DNA from: Maritalea sp051251695 | Lineage (GTDB): Bacteria > Pseudomonadota > Alphaproteobacteria > Rhizobiales > Devosiaceae | NCBI RefSeq assembly: GCF_051251695.1 | Contig: NZ_JBPOEU010000012.1 | Location: 1 to 64,000 of the forward strand | DNA length: 64,000 bases | Direction: 5' to 3' | Part shown: in pieces, positions 1 through 8,343 of the stretch | Layout of the letters: each line of letters starts with the position of its first letter | How positions within the stretch are numbered: position 1 is the first letter of the stretch | Made by a program: the position numbers and the translations under genes | Notes under the pieces: generated by a model | What the model was told of the DNA's origin: nothing | Seen by the model: only the letters and a program-made list of their open reading frames with translations | The model's database searches: none

Positions 1-287
1 AGGGATGCCACAGCGCAGTATTCGATAAACTATTGAAAGGCAGGTTAGGGCAATCCGCGTGATTTCACAAAGATCGCTAACTGCGCAAAGCCGCCATCGG
101 TTCATCACGCAGCATCGGTCATATAGGGCTCAAACCGGTCCTTAGACTAGTTCCATCGGATGACGGCAGCTCGAACAAAGTGACCAAACCCGTGGTTTTC
201 GTCTAGGGAATCTTGGGGTAGGAAGCGGTTTTAGCTAACTGTATGAAAACAGTTCGGGAATTCTGCGATTATGCGAAGTGAGTGTAT

Positions 288-800
288 TCATGGAGTGTTG
301 AGAGAATGTCCTCTCAGCGTCGTTTTTAATGCATCAAGTTCAAGTTGATTTCGAACGACGTAAACGTTGCCAGTGTGCGTTTTCAAATCGTTGATGATCG
401 ATGGACTGACATTGTGTTTAAAGCCCCAAATAATCTTGATCAATTTTGGAATGATCAAGATTTCTGGACAGTCTTCAGGTAACTCAGGGCGACTCCTAAA
501 CAAGTATTTCCAGTTCCGCTTTGCGCAACGCCAGAGAGAAGTCGTTCGGCTGACGTCTAGGAAGATGATTGTATCAGCAGCTTTCCGCACCCGCTCGGAT
601 ACACCTTCAATTATCCAGTCATTTTTTGATATCAGAGATTCCTCAGCTGCTGTCCTCATCATATTTGGCGTCTTTTGCCACCCGGCCTGCCACACAATGC
701 TATCCAACCCGAAGACGGGTAAGCCGAGCGCCGAGCCAAGTTGGTGAGCAAGCGTTGTTTTGCCAGACCCAGCGTTTCCGGTGATGTGAATTCGTCTCAT
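288..800 (-). CDS. P-loop kinase-like protein (topology-modulation / adenylate-kinase-like family)
   Basis: A 170-residue cytoplasmic protein. A Walker A motif (GNAGSGKTT, residues 8-16) sits at the extreme N-terminus, followed by a hydrophobic strand and a basic region with two arginine/tryptophan-rich helices (about residues 85-105). Architecture and length match the small adenylate-kinase-like NTPases often annotated as DNA topology modulation protein FlaR. The true substrate of that family is unclear, so no reaction is assigned. The ATG at 798-800 is the only good start; the Shine-Dalgarno is weak. It stands alone, with about 1 kb of non-coding DNA on its upstream side. Confidence 0.75.
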   Translation of the reverse strand: MRRIHITGNAGSGKTTLAHQLGSALGLPVFGLDSIVWQAGWQKTPNMMRTAAEESLISKNDWIIEGVSERVRKAADTIIFLDVSRTTSLWRCAKRNWKYLFRSRPELPEDCPEILIIPKLIKIIWGFKHNVSPSIINDLKTHTGNVYVVRNQLELDALKTTLRGHSLNTP

Positions 801-1776
801 TCAACAAGCATAAGCCCAAAGCCATTGCTACCACAATGGGTTATTTCTGGCAGTGAATTGTCACCTGGCCGAACCGATCAATGAGACCACCGAACTGGCA
901 GTTTGGGCTCAAACCAGACATCGCCATCCCCACTTCCCAAAAATCTTATCCCCGCCCCTCCAATCCACACCTATGATGCCCCAGTCTTATGTTTAACCAC
1001 GCGGCTTGCTGACGGGCAGGAAGTGGTCGGGTTGACCCCTTAACAGGTCAAACCGTCGAAGGACGATGGTGGTCGCGATGACGATGCGGCTTAAACTTTG
1101 AATTGATTGTCCAGTCTGACACCGAAGGCAGGTGTAAATCATTGGGCGGCATGTTGAAGCCGTTCTGGGGAAATTGTTTTTGCGGCGTAAAAACGCCCAA
1201 GGGGAAAAGGTGGACGAGGCGATTTCTCGCCGAGGACCCCGGCCAACTTTTTGGCCGCCCCGCCGGAGGTGCAACAAATCTCATAGGGCGGCGTTAGCCC
1301 GTCATGAGATTTGTGAAGCGCGCCGTGAGGCAAAATTTCTTCAATGATCGATCAACGGATCATGATGTAGCAAAAGGGGATAAAAGGGTGAGCACCCCGG
1401 GGCGACCAATTCAAAGCGGCAAAACCATCACATGCGGGGTCTTTATGGTCTCAATGAAAAACAAATAGCGCGTAATCGAGACGATATAGACCTCGCATGC
1501 TGCACATCATGATGTTACTTTATCATGTGACTTGCGTAAAAGCGCTCGTCGCCATTTTTGCCATGCCACCATACGCATGAAAATTGAAATGAAATTCAGG
1601 TCGCCATAACTGCGGTCTAATTTCAGCAAAAACGCAACTAATCCATAGACTCTATGGGTATTTTGCGGTATAGCCCGTCAATCAATTTTGTCATAAAACA
1701 CCAAGCCCGGTGTAACCGCCCCTTCTGGCTAGACTTTTAGGGACGCTCTGATCGGCGAGAATCAACGGACGAAAAA
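801..1776. other. long non-coding stretch before rplS
   Basis: No convincing gene in 976 bases. The short open frames near 993-1333 overlap one another on both strands and have no ribosome-binding sites or family-like sequence. The stretch holds a small hairpin at 822-839 (CCATTG/CAATGG), a GC-rich hairpin series at 1184-1314 (listed separately) and a hairpin at 1643-1657 (CCATA/TATGG). The last ~100 bases must carry the rplS promoter and leader, but I could not identify a promoter with confidence. Confidence 0.6.
1184..1314. repeat. series of four tandem hairpins, possible structured RNA or repeat element
   Basis: Four perfect stem-loops follow one another: GGCGT/ACGCC (1184-1197), GGCGA/TCGCC (1218-1231), GGCCAA/TTGGCC (1241-1256), and an 11-bp stem ACAAATCTCAT/ATGAGATTTGT (1274-1284 with 1304-1314) that encloses a second stem GGGC/GCCC (1286-1289 with 1297-1300). 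The segment looks more GC-rich than its surroundings. It resembles an intergenic mosaic repeat or a structured RNA; I recognise no RNA family, and tmRNA, RNase P and SRP RNA signatures are absent. Confidence 0.5.
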
Positions 1777-2286
1777 ATGAATATTATCCAACAGCTTGAA
1801 AAAGAGCAGCTCGAAGAACTTGCCGCAAAGCGCGAAACACCTGATTTTTCTCATGGTGATACCGTTAAAGTCTGGGTGAAAATCCGCGAAGGCGATAAAG
1901 AGCGTTTGCAAGCCTATGAAGGCGTTGTAATCGCCCGTTCAGGCGCTGGCATAAATCAGAGCTTCACAGTTCGCAAAATTTCTTACGGCGAAGGCGTTGA
2001 GCGGGTGTTCCCACTTTACTCAACTGTCGTCGATAGCATCGAAGTGCTGCGCCGCGGTAAGGTCCGTCGTGCGAAGCTTTACTACTTGCGTGAATTGCGC
2101 GGCAAATCAGCTCGTATCTTTGAATCAACAAATGCACGTACGAAAAAGATTCAAGACGGTGAGCGCGAAACAGCATTGGCTGCAAAAGCGGTACGCGAAG
2201 CTGATAAAGCTGCAGCGAAAAAAGCTTCTGATGAAGCCAAAGCCGCAGAAGCAAAAGCTGCTGAAAGCGAAGCAAGCGCTGAATAG
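1777..2286 (+). CDS. rplS: 50S ribosomal protein L19
   Basis: L19 lies at the 30S-50S interface of the large ribosomal subunit. Residues 1-115 match the family: an N-terminal IIQQLEKEQ helix, the SH3-like core DTVKVWVKIREGDKERLQAYEG, then RRAKLYYLRELRGKSARI. The protein is 169 residues, longer than the usual 115-130, because of an alanine/lysine/glutamate-rich tail (about residues 130-169); such tails occur in alphaproteobacteria. It starts at an ATG after a weak AACGGAC ribosome site. It is not adjacent to trmD, its usual partner, and is followed by its own terminator. Confidence 0.97.
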   Translation: MNIIQQLEKEQLEELAAKRETPDFSHGDTVKVWVKIREGDKERLQAYEGVVIARSGAGINQSFTVRKISYGEGVERVFPLYSTVVDSIEVLRRGKVRRAKLYYLRELRGKSARIFESTNARTKKIQDGERETALAAKAVREADKAAAKKASDEAKAAEAKAAESEASAE

Positions 2287-2313
2287 TCGCTGCTTTCTTC
2301 TTTACGAAAACAT

Positions 2314-2345
2314 AAAAAACCCGGCTCATTTGGCCGGGTTTTTTT
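2314..2345 (+). terminator. rho-independent terminator of rplS
   Basis: The perfect stem CCCGGC/GCCGGG (2320-2325 with 2333-2338), flanked by A and T runs, lies 28 bases after the rplS stop. The A-run on the other side lets it also end the leftward putA transcript. Confidence 0.9.
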
Positions 2346-2374
2346 CTATCCAGTTCTTTGATGCAAAGAAACCG

Positions 2375-5300
2375 CTAGCTCGATTGCGCCAACAAGGATG
2401 CGTTGCCACCTGCCGCCGTCGTATCCACACAAATGGCCCGTTCATGCACAAAGCCAGCCACGTCAAATGCATCACCGATCACCGACACAATTGGTCCATC
2501 ACGTTTCGCCAAACTCTGCCGCACCTGTTGCCCAAAAGCGCCCGACCCAGCAAGGCCAATTCCGTCAATTTCCAATTCAGCCAATATGGCTGGATCAATA
2601 GATCCTTCAATGATTGAAATCGGCGCGCCGAGCATACCCAATTGACCCAACTGAGTGGAAATTTGACTGGTAACCACAACAACATTATTGCCCCATTTTA
2701 ACGCCGCCTTGGCCAAATCCACCAGCGCTTCACCAGCCCCCATGATTAAAAACTTGCCCCGGGGCGAATAAGACAGACGGTTATATTCACCGGTTGGGCC
2801 AGGCAGATCATGCTGCATCTCATCAGCAACAAGTCCTAAAAGCTCGGCGCGATCATTCCGATTTACCCAGTCTTTTGTGTCATGTGAACCAAAGGCATCT
2901 TGGATATTTTGCGCCGTAACATTTGCTTCTTTGATGTCCAAGTCTTTAAACGCACTATCGGTTCTAAACCGATTGAGATAGTTCGGGCCGCCAGCTTTCG
3001 GGCCAGTTCCCGACAGGCCTTCGCCGCCAAACGGCTGAGATCCAACAATCGCACCAATTTGGTTTCGGTTGACGTAGAAATTGCCGACTTTGATCTTTGC
3101 GCCGATTTTTTCAATCCGCTCATCCATGCGCGTATGCAGGCCAAATGTCAGCCCAAAACCGCGTCCATTAATATCGGCGATGACGTCATCAATTTTGTGT
3201 GCCTTAAAGGTCGCAACATGTAAAATCGGACCAAAGATTTCACGTTCAAGCGCACCAATACCAGAAACTTTGAACAGGTGCGGGGCGACGAAATAGCCTT
3301 TCTCAGGAGCGTCCAGCTTTCTCACCAAATGCCCCGCTTCTTCCATTTTGGCGCAGTAGGCTAAAATGTCTGATTGTGCTTCAGCATCAATCACCGGACC
3401 CACATCTGTCGCGTCATCCCATGGATCACCAAGTTGCAACGCATCCATTGCGCCGGTGAGCATTTCGATCAAACCGTCAGCAATGTCTTCTTGCACATAC
3501 AACATGCGCAAGGCCGAGCAACGCTGCCCTGCACTTTGAAAAGCTGACGCCACAATGTCGCGCACCGCTTGTTCTGCAAGCGCTGTACTGTCTACGATCA
3601 TGGCGTTCAGTCCGCCCGTTTCCGCGATCAGCATTACGTCTGTATCAGCGGTTTTGGCCAATTGCATATCGATGAGTTTTGCCACCTCAGTCGAGCCGGT
3701 AAAGCACACGCCACCAATTCTTGGGTCTGCCGTTAAAGCCGCACCGATGTTACCAGCCCCAGCCGTCAACAAAAGCACGTCCTTTGGCACCCCAGCTTCA
3801 TGCAATATGGAAACCGCCAGACCACCCATCAATGGGCTTTGCTCTGCAGGTTTTGCAATCACCGCATTGCCGGTGACCAAAGCCGCCGCCACTTGGCCGG
3901 TGAAAATAGCCAACGGAAAGTTCCACGGCGAAATGCAAGCAATTACGCCTCGTGGAGAACCATTTTGCTCGGCTTTCAATCCCTCATTGGCATAAAACCG
4001 CAAAAAGTCGACCGCTTCGCGAACTTCGGCAATGCCGTCTGGCAGGCTCTTGCCCGCCTCGCGCGTGGCCAAAGCAAAGAACTCGGTCGCCCGTTCCTCA
4101 AACATAATTGCCGCACGATTTAGGATACCCGCGCGATCAACCACATCCGTTTTGCCCCAAACTTTTTGACCATCCAGCGCAACATCAACTGCTTTGGTTA
4201 CCTGTGCCGGGGTGACGTTTTGAGCAAAGCCAACAATCTCATTTGGATGGGTTGGATTAAATATCGGCTGATCCGTCGCCCCTTCGCCAAGGGACTTGTT
4301 CGCTTTTGCACGCCATTGAAACGGCGCGGCAAACTTGGCGCTATCATGGTGGATTTGTCGCACATCACCAACATCGGTAAAATCCCAACCCTTGGCGTTT
4401 TGCCGGTCAGCACCAAAAATATCCCGCGGAAATGGAATATTGCTATTGCGCGTCAACTGATGGTCGTGGTGCGCATCAATCGGGTCTGCAACAATCGCCC
4501 GAGGTGGAATATTCTTGTCGTAGGCTTGATTAACGAAGCTGGAGTTTGCCCCATTTTCCAATAGCCGGCGAACCAAGTAAGCAAGCAAATCTCGGTGCGC
4601 GCCAACTGGCGCGTAAATCCGACAACGGGTGCCATTTTGCTTGCGTAACACGTCATGCAACCCTTCGCCCATGCCGTGCAAACGTTGGAATTCAAACCCT
4701 TCACGATCATTGCCCGCCATGCGCAACACAGCAGACGTTGTATGCGCGTTGTGGGTGGCGAATTGGGGATACACCCGATCCTTCATATCCAAGAGCTTAC
4801 GCGCGCAGGATAGATAGGAAATGTCTGTATTGATCTTGCGGGTAAAGACCGGGTAGCCAGAAAGGCCCATCACTTGGGCGCGCTTGACCTCGGTATCCCA
4901 ATAAGCGCCTTTGACCAACCGCACCATGATCTTACGATCCAGCTTTTTAGCCAACGCATAAAGCCAATCGAGCACGAATGACGCGCGAGGGCCATAGGCT
5001 TGAACCACCACGCCAAATCCGTCCCAGCCTTCAAGTTCTGGATGGGCCAAAACTTTCTCAATTATATCAAGCGACAGGTCCAAACGGTCAGCCTCTTCCG
5101 CGTCAATATTAAGCCCCATTTGAGCCTTTGCGGCAGGTTTGACCAATTCAATGACCCGCTCGACCATTTCAGCCACAACGGTTTCACGCTTGATATATTC
5201 ATAGCGCGGGTGCAGCGCGGATAGTTTGATCGAAATACCTGGATTTTTACGCACATCGCCAAAGGTTGAACTTTTGGCCAAGCGTTCAATCGCATCCAAG

Positions 5301-5938
5301 TAAGCCCGGTGATAACGCTGAGCATCTTCTTCGGTCCGCGCACCTTCCCCAAGCATATCAAAGGAATAAGTATAGCCCTTGGATACCGGACCAGCGCCAT
5401 TTTTCAGCGCTTCTTCAATGTCCCGACCCAACACAAATTGAGACCCCATAATGCGCATGGCCTGCCCGACGGCGGTACGAATTAGCGGCGCAGACAAACG
5501 TCGGCTCATTTGTGCGATAGGCTTTAAAATACCTGGTCCGTCACCATCCATCAGCGCCGAGCTAACAACCAACCCAAGGGTCGAGGCCTTCACCAAAAAG
5601 CTCTCGGCGACCCCCAAATGTTTGAGCCAATCTTCATCAACAATTTTGTCGGCGATCAGATCATCAACAGTTGGCCCATCAGGCACACGCAGCATGGCTT
5701 CGGCCAAACACATCAGGGCGACACCCTCGTCTGTCGATAATCCATATTCAGCCAAAAACGTTTCCATCAAGCCCTGCTTGGACTGATCCCGCAACGTGCT
5801 GACAAGGTTCGCCGCATCGTCAACAATTGCTGATCGGTCATCAGAACTGAGTTGCGCATGCTCAATGAGCCCATCAACAATCTTAGCTTCATTTGGCAAA
5901 TAGTGCGCTCGAATTTCTTCGCGAATTTTGTCCAACAT
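2375..5938 (-). CDS. putA: bifunctional proline dehydrogenase / L-glutamate gamma-semialdehyde dehydrogenase
   Basis: This enzyme oxidises proline to glutamate in two steps: an FAD proline dehydrogenase, then an NAD aldehyde dehydrogenase. Of 1187 residues, about 180-480 are the PRODH barrel (RLVKGAYWD, EFQRLHGMG, GAHRDLLAYLVRRLLENG) and about 560-1010 the aldehyde dehydrogenase (ISPWNFPLAIF, FTGSTEV, catalytic Cys near 807 in GQRCSA). A C-terminal extension of roughly 170 residues follows. The N-terminus (MLDKIREEIRAHY) lacks the ribbon-helix-helix repressor domain of trifunctional PutA, so this is the bifunctional form with a C-terminal domain. GGGAGG precedes the ATG by 8 bases. Regulation is probably by the divergent Lrp-type gene next door. 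Confidence 0.97.
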   Translation of the reverse strand: MLDKIREEIRAHYLPNEAKIVDGLIEHAQLSSDDRSAIVDDAANLVSTLRDQSKQGLMETFLAEYGLSTDEGVALMCLAEAMLRVPDGPTVDDLIADKIVDEDWLKHLGVAESFLVKASTLGLVVSSALMDGDGPGILKPIAQMSRRLSAPLIRTAVGQAMRIMGSQFVLGRDIEEALKNGAGPVSKGYTYSFDMLGEGARTEEDAQRYHRAYLDAIERLAKSSTFGDVRKNPGISIKLSALHPRYEYIKRETVVAEMVERVIELVKPAAKAQMGLNIDAEEADRLDLSLDIIEKVLAHPELEGWDGFGVVVQAYGPRASFVLDWLYALAKKLDRKIMVRLVKGAYWDTEVKRAQVMGLSGYPVFTRKINTDISYLSCARKLLDMKDRVYPQFATHNAHTTSAVLRMAGNDREGFEFQRLHGMGEGLHDVLRKQNGTRCRIYAPVGAHRDLLAYLVRRLLENGANSSFVNQAYDKNIPPRAIVADPIDAHHDHQLTRNSNIPFPRDIFGADRQNAKGWDFTDVGDVRQIHHDSAKFAAPFQWRAKANKSLGEGATDQPIFNPTHPNEIVGFAQNVTPAQVTKAVDVALDGQKVWGKTDVVDRAGILNRAAIMFEERATEFFALATREAGKSLPDGIAEVREAVDFLRFYANEGLKAEQNGSPRGVIACISPWNFPLAIFTGQVAAALVTGNAVIAKPAEQSPLMGGLAVSILHEAGVPKDVLLLTAGAGNIGAALTADPRIGGVCFTGSTEVAKLIDMQLAKTADTDVMLIAETGGLNAMIVDSTALAEQAVRDIVASAFQSAGQRCSALRMLYVQEDIADGLIEMLTGAMDALQLGDPWDDATDVGPVIDAEAQSDILAYCAKMEEAGHLVRKLDAPEKGYFVAPHLFKVSGIGALEREIFGPILHVATFKAHKIDDVIADINGRGFGLTFGLHTRMDERIEKIGAKIKVGNFYVNRNQIGAIVGSQPFGGEGLSGTGPKAGGPNYLNRFRTDSAFKDLDIKEANVTAQNIQDAFGSHDTKDWVNRNDRAELLGLVADEMQHDLPGPTGEYNRLSYSPRGKFLIMGAGEALVDLAKAALKWGNNVVVVTSQISTQLGQLGMLGAPISIIEGSIDPAILAELEIDGIGLAGSGAFGQQVRQSLAKRDGPIVSVIGDAFDVAGFVHERAICVDTTAAGGNASLLAQSS

Positions 5939-6115
5939 CGTTTAGGCCTCCCAAGGGCATGCCAATTAAGGCTGCCACAAAATCTAAGTTGGCGCAAATC
6001 TACCATCTCTAGAACAGGATATTGTCCCGTATGATGACGACAAATCATATAATGTGCGCTAACATTAGGGAAATATACGACCAATCGAATGGCATTTTTA
6101 GGAAAAGCAGGACAT
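5939..6115. promoter_or_regulatory. putA/putR divergent control region
   Basis: A 177-base AT-rich gap between divergent putA and its Lrp-type regulator, the usual place for PutR binding sites. An imperfect dyad (AGGATATTGTCC, near 6015) and several A/T tracts are visible; no precise operator can be drawn. Confidence 0.5.
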
Positions 6116-6553
6116 ATGGATCAAATCGACAAGAAAATAGTCAATGCGCTTATGTCGAACGCCCGACTTTCCATGTCAGAATTGTCAGCAAAAGTGGGCC
6201 TATCAAAAAGCCCCACCCAGACGCGGGTTAAAAAGCTGGAACGCGATGGCATAATTTTGGGATATAGCGCTAGAATAAACCACGAAAAGACCGACAGCGG
6301 ACATATTGCATTTGTGCAAGTCACGCTAAACGACACGAGAGCAAATGCGTTGGACGCATTCAATGATGCTGTGAAGAAAACACCCGAAATCTCCCAGTGC
6401 CATATGATGGCCGCCAGTTTTGACTATCTACTTAAAGTTAGAACAAAGGATATTTCAGCCTATCGGCGGGTGTTGGGCGAAGTCATCTCCGCCCTTCCCC
6501 ATGTGTCCCAAACCTCCACTTTCGTGGCGATGGAGGCGGTCAAAGACCATTAG
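6116..6553 (+). CDS. putR: Lrp/AsnC-family regulator, probable proline-responsive PutR
   Basis: A 145-residue one-domain-pair regulator. The N-terminal winged helix (about 1-60: MDQIDKKIVNALMSNARLSM, recognition region SKSPTQTRVKKLERDG) is followed by a RAM/AsnC effector-binding domain (about 65-145: HIAFVQVTL, MMAASFDYLLKVRTKD). ATG 6116 is chosen because AGGA and CAGG lie just upstream and the LDxxDxxIL-type family start follows; a longer in-frame start at 6089 adds nothing family-like. Divergent position to putA matches the known alphaproteobacterial PutR activator of putA, so the role is inferred from context. Its stop codon overlaps the left edge of the inverted-repeat element at 6551. 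Confidence 0.88.
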   Translation: MDQIDKKIVNALMSNARLSMSELSAKVGLSKSPTQTRVKKLERDGIILGYSARINHEKTDSGHIAFVQVTLNDTRANALDAFNDAVKKTPEISQCHMMAASFDYLLKVRTKDISAYRRVLGEVISALPHVSQTSTFVAMEAVKDH

Positions 6554-6662
6554 GGTGTGAACCCAATTAGGAAATGATCTGCACAGCAGATCAATTTTGA
6601 TCAGATTTCAACGACAAGCTGGCAAAATTGAATGCTGCCCTTCGGGTTGAGTCCACACCCTA
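6551..6662. mobile_element. TA-flanked miniature inverted-repeat element (MITE-like)
   Basis: The 9-bp ends TAGGGTGTG (6551-6559) and CACACCCTA (6654-6662) are perfect inverted repeats. Allowing small gaps, the match extends to TAGGGTGTG-A-ACCC against TAGGGTGTGGACTCAACCC. Read as a 108-bp element (6553-6660) with a TA duplication on each side, it fits the structure of non-autonomous transposons of TA-targeting families. Inside is a perfect hairpin TGATCTGC/GCAGATCA (6575-6593). It fills the space between the stop codons of putR and rocF, so it could also act as a two-way terminator. No transposase is present. Confidence 0.55.
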
Positions 6663-6666
6663 GTTA

Positions 6667-7608
6667 TTATTCACCCGTAGATGTTGGGCGATCAAATACA
6701 CGACGACCAAATCCACTTTCAGTCAAAGCAACCAGCATACGTGCGCTTTTTCCGCGCTCATCAAGATAAGGGTTTAGTTCAACCAAATCCATCGAGGTCA
6801 TCAAACCGCTATCGGAAATCATTTCCATGGCCAAATGCGCTTCCCGGTAAGTCGCCCCGCCGGGCACTGTGGTGCCAACACCGGGCGCAAAAGCTGGGTC
6901 AAGAAAATCAACATCCAGACTCACGTGAAACATTGCATCGTCCGCACGCACGGCATCCAGAACCCCAGAGATCAAAGTCGCTACACCGCGCTCATCAATC
7001 CGGCGCATATCCATCACGTCAACGCCACGCTCACGCAGCAATTCACCTTCAGACTCATCAATCGAACGCGCGCCAAACACGTGGTAATTGTGTGGATTAA
7101 CCGGACTTATGGGCGTGTCCAATACGCCGTCAAACCCTGGTTCACCGCAAAATAGCGCAGCAGACATGCCATGCATATTGCCAGACGTCGACGTTGTAGT
7201 TGTATTGTAATCAGGGTGCGCGTCTAGCCACAAAACATGCAGCTTTCGGCCCTGTTCGGCGGCATATTGGGCAACGCCGGTGACAGACCCCATGGCCAAT
7301 GAATGGTCACCACCCAAAAAGATCGGCGTCGCGCCTGATTTTAAGGCTTTATAGCCGGTGCGGTTCAACGCACGGGCAAATCCAGCGACTTCATTTTCAT
7401 GGTGGGTGGCGCCTGATAATTTAAGCGATACGTCGTCCGGGGTCACATCTCCCAAATCAGAAACTTCATACCCGAGCTGGGTTAAAGACGTCGCGAGGCC
7501 GGCAACACGCAATGCAGCCGGCCCCATAATGCAACCGGATAATCCAGCACCGCCATCAACAGGTGCGCCAATAAGCGCGACTGATCCACGCGATGCAATT
7601 TTATCCAT
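6667..7608 (-). CDS. rocF: arginase
   Basis: Hydrolyses L-arginine to ornithine and urea in the cytoplasm using two Mn ions. All metal-binding signatures are present in 313 residues: GGDHS (His102), DAHPDYN (Asp129, His131, Asp133) and SLDVDFLDP near residue 230, followed by the arginase-type GVGTTVPGG segment. Length is typical. AGGG lies 7 bases before the ATG. It is divergent from a second Lrp-type regulator, and with putA next door it forms an arginine-to-glutamate catabolic neighbourhood. The ornithine cyclodeaminase expected in this route is not in the window. Confidence 0.95.
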   Translation of the reverse strand: MDKIASRGSVALIGAPVDGGAGLSGCIMGPAALRVAGLATSLTQLGYEVSDLGDVTPDDVSLKLSGATHHENEVAGFARALNRTGYKALKSGATPIFLGGDHSLAMGSVTGVAQYAAEQGRKLHVLWLDAHPDYNTTTTSTSGNMHGMSAALFCGEPGFDGVLDTPISPVNPHNYHVFGARSIDESEGELLRERGVDVMDMRRIDERGVATLISGVLDAVRADDAMFHVSLDVDFLDPAFAPGVGTTVPGGATYREAHLAMEMISDSGLMTSMDLVELNPYLDERGKSARMLVALTESGFGRRVFDRPTSTGE

Positions 7609-7623
7609 TTTAGTACCCTAGCT

Positions 7624-7656
7624 CTTTGTCCGGAACTCTTCTGTTTCCGGTTAAAG
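7624..7656. promoter_or_regulatory. dyad in the rocF/Lrp control region
   Basis: CTTT-gt-CCGGAA (7624-7635) and TTCCGG-tt-AAAG (7645-7656) form a symmetrical dyad with a 9-base centre, 16 bases upstream of the rocF start codon. It sits between divergent rocF and the Lrp-type gene, so an operator for that regulator is the simplest reading. A stem-loop in the rocF 5' leader is the alternative. Confidence 0.5.
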
Positions 7657-7755
7657 ACACTATATTATGGATAGGGACCAGCGAATAGTTGAATTTTTGA
7701 CCAAAATTGAGTTTAACTTTGTCATAATGTTATCCCAATATGAGCAAATTGATAA

Positions 7756-8190
7756 ATGGACGATCTAGATAACAAACTCATCGCGCTTTTGCGCCACGAT
7801 GCACGCACCCCAATAGCGACAATCGCCATAACGCTAAATATCTCCCGCGCCACGGTAAAAGCCCGGATCGATAAATTGGTCAGCAACGGCGTGATCGCCG
7901 GGTTCACCATTATCACTGGCTCCCCAAGCGACGACAAAACCATTCACGCCATTGCCCTGATCGAGGTGGGCGGCCGCAGCGCTGAAACCGTGGTCAAATC
8001 CATGATGGGACTTCCACAAGTGCGCAGCCTACACACGACCAACGGCAGATGGGATCTCATCGCTGATTTGGAAACCGCCGACCTGATCGAATTTGATGAC
8101 GTGCTGCGCCGCATCAGATTAATCGAAGGCGTCAGCCTAACCGAAACCAACATTTTACTGGCCCCGAAAAAATCAAAACTTGATCAATAG
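7756..8190 (+). CDS. Lrp/AsnC-family regulator, probable regulator of arginase
   Basis: 144 residues with the family layout: an N-terminal helix-turn-helix (about 1-60: MDDLDNKLIALLRHDARTPI, SRATVKARIDKLVSNGVI) and a RAM domain (about 65-140: HAIALIEVGG, LHTTNGRWDLIADLETADL). It is divergent from rocF with 147 bases between, so local control of arginine catabolism is inferred. It differs clearly from the PutR copy 1.6 kb away and is not a recent duplicate. The ligand is unknown. Confidence 0.88.
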   Translation: MDDLDNKLIALLRHDARTPIATIAITLNISRATVKARIDKLVSNGVIAGFTIITGSPSDDKTIHAIALIEVGGRSAETVVKSMMGLPQVRSLHTTNGRWDLIADLETADLIEFDDVLRRIRLIEGVSLTETNILLAPKKSKLDQ

Positions 8191-8290
8191 TTGCGTTTCG
8201 GAAATTGCCTAGACCAAGCTTTTTGGCGTTCCGCCAAAGCTAGCGATTGTTGTTATAGGGCTTTGCCTCCGCTGAAAATGAACCACCAAC

Positions 8291-8317
8291 AAAAAAGGGG
8301 CACCCATTGGGCGCCCC
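8291..8317 (-). terminator. rho-independent terminator of the first fasciclin gene
   Basis: On the minus strand the stem GGGGCGCCC / GGGTGCCCC (one G-U pair, loop AAT) is followed directly by six T. It lies about 27 bases past the fasciclin stop codon. Confidence 0.88.
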
Positions 8318-8343
8318 ACAAATTCTTTTTGCCATCAAGCAAA

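Noticed and set aside
1..287. Possible end of a gene at the left edge
   Set aside because: No open frame of useful length or recognisable protein in any frame; left unannotated.
993..1333. Four overlapping open frames (64-94 residues) on both strands
   Set aside because: They coincide with the GC-rich hairpin series, which removes stop codons by composition. None has a ribosome site or family-like sequence.
6917..6932. parS-like AGACTCACGTGAAACA inside rocF
   Set aside because: Three mismatches, all in one arm; outside the ftsK-mnmE zone. Kept as a half-site only.
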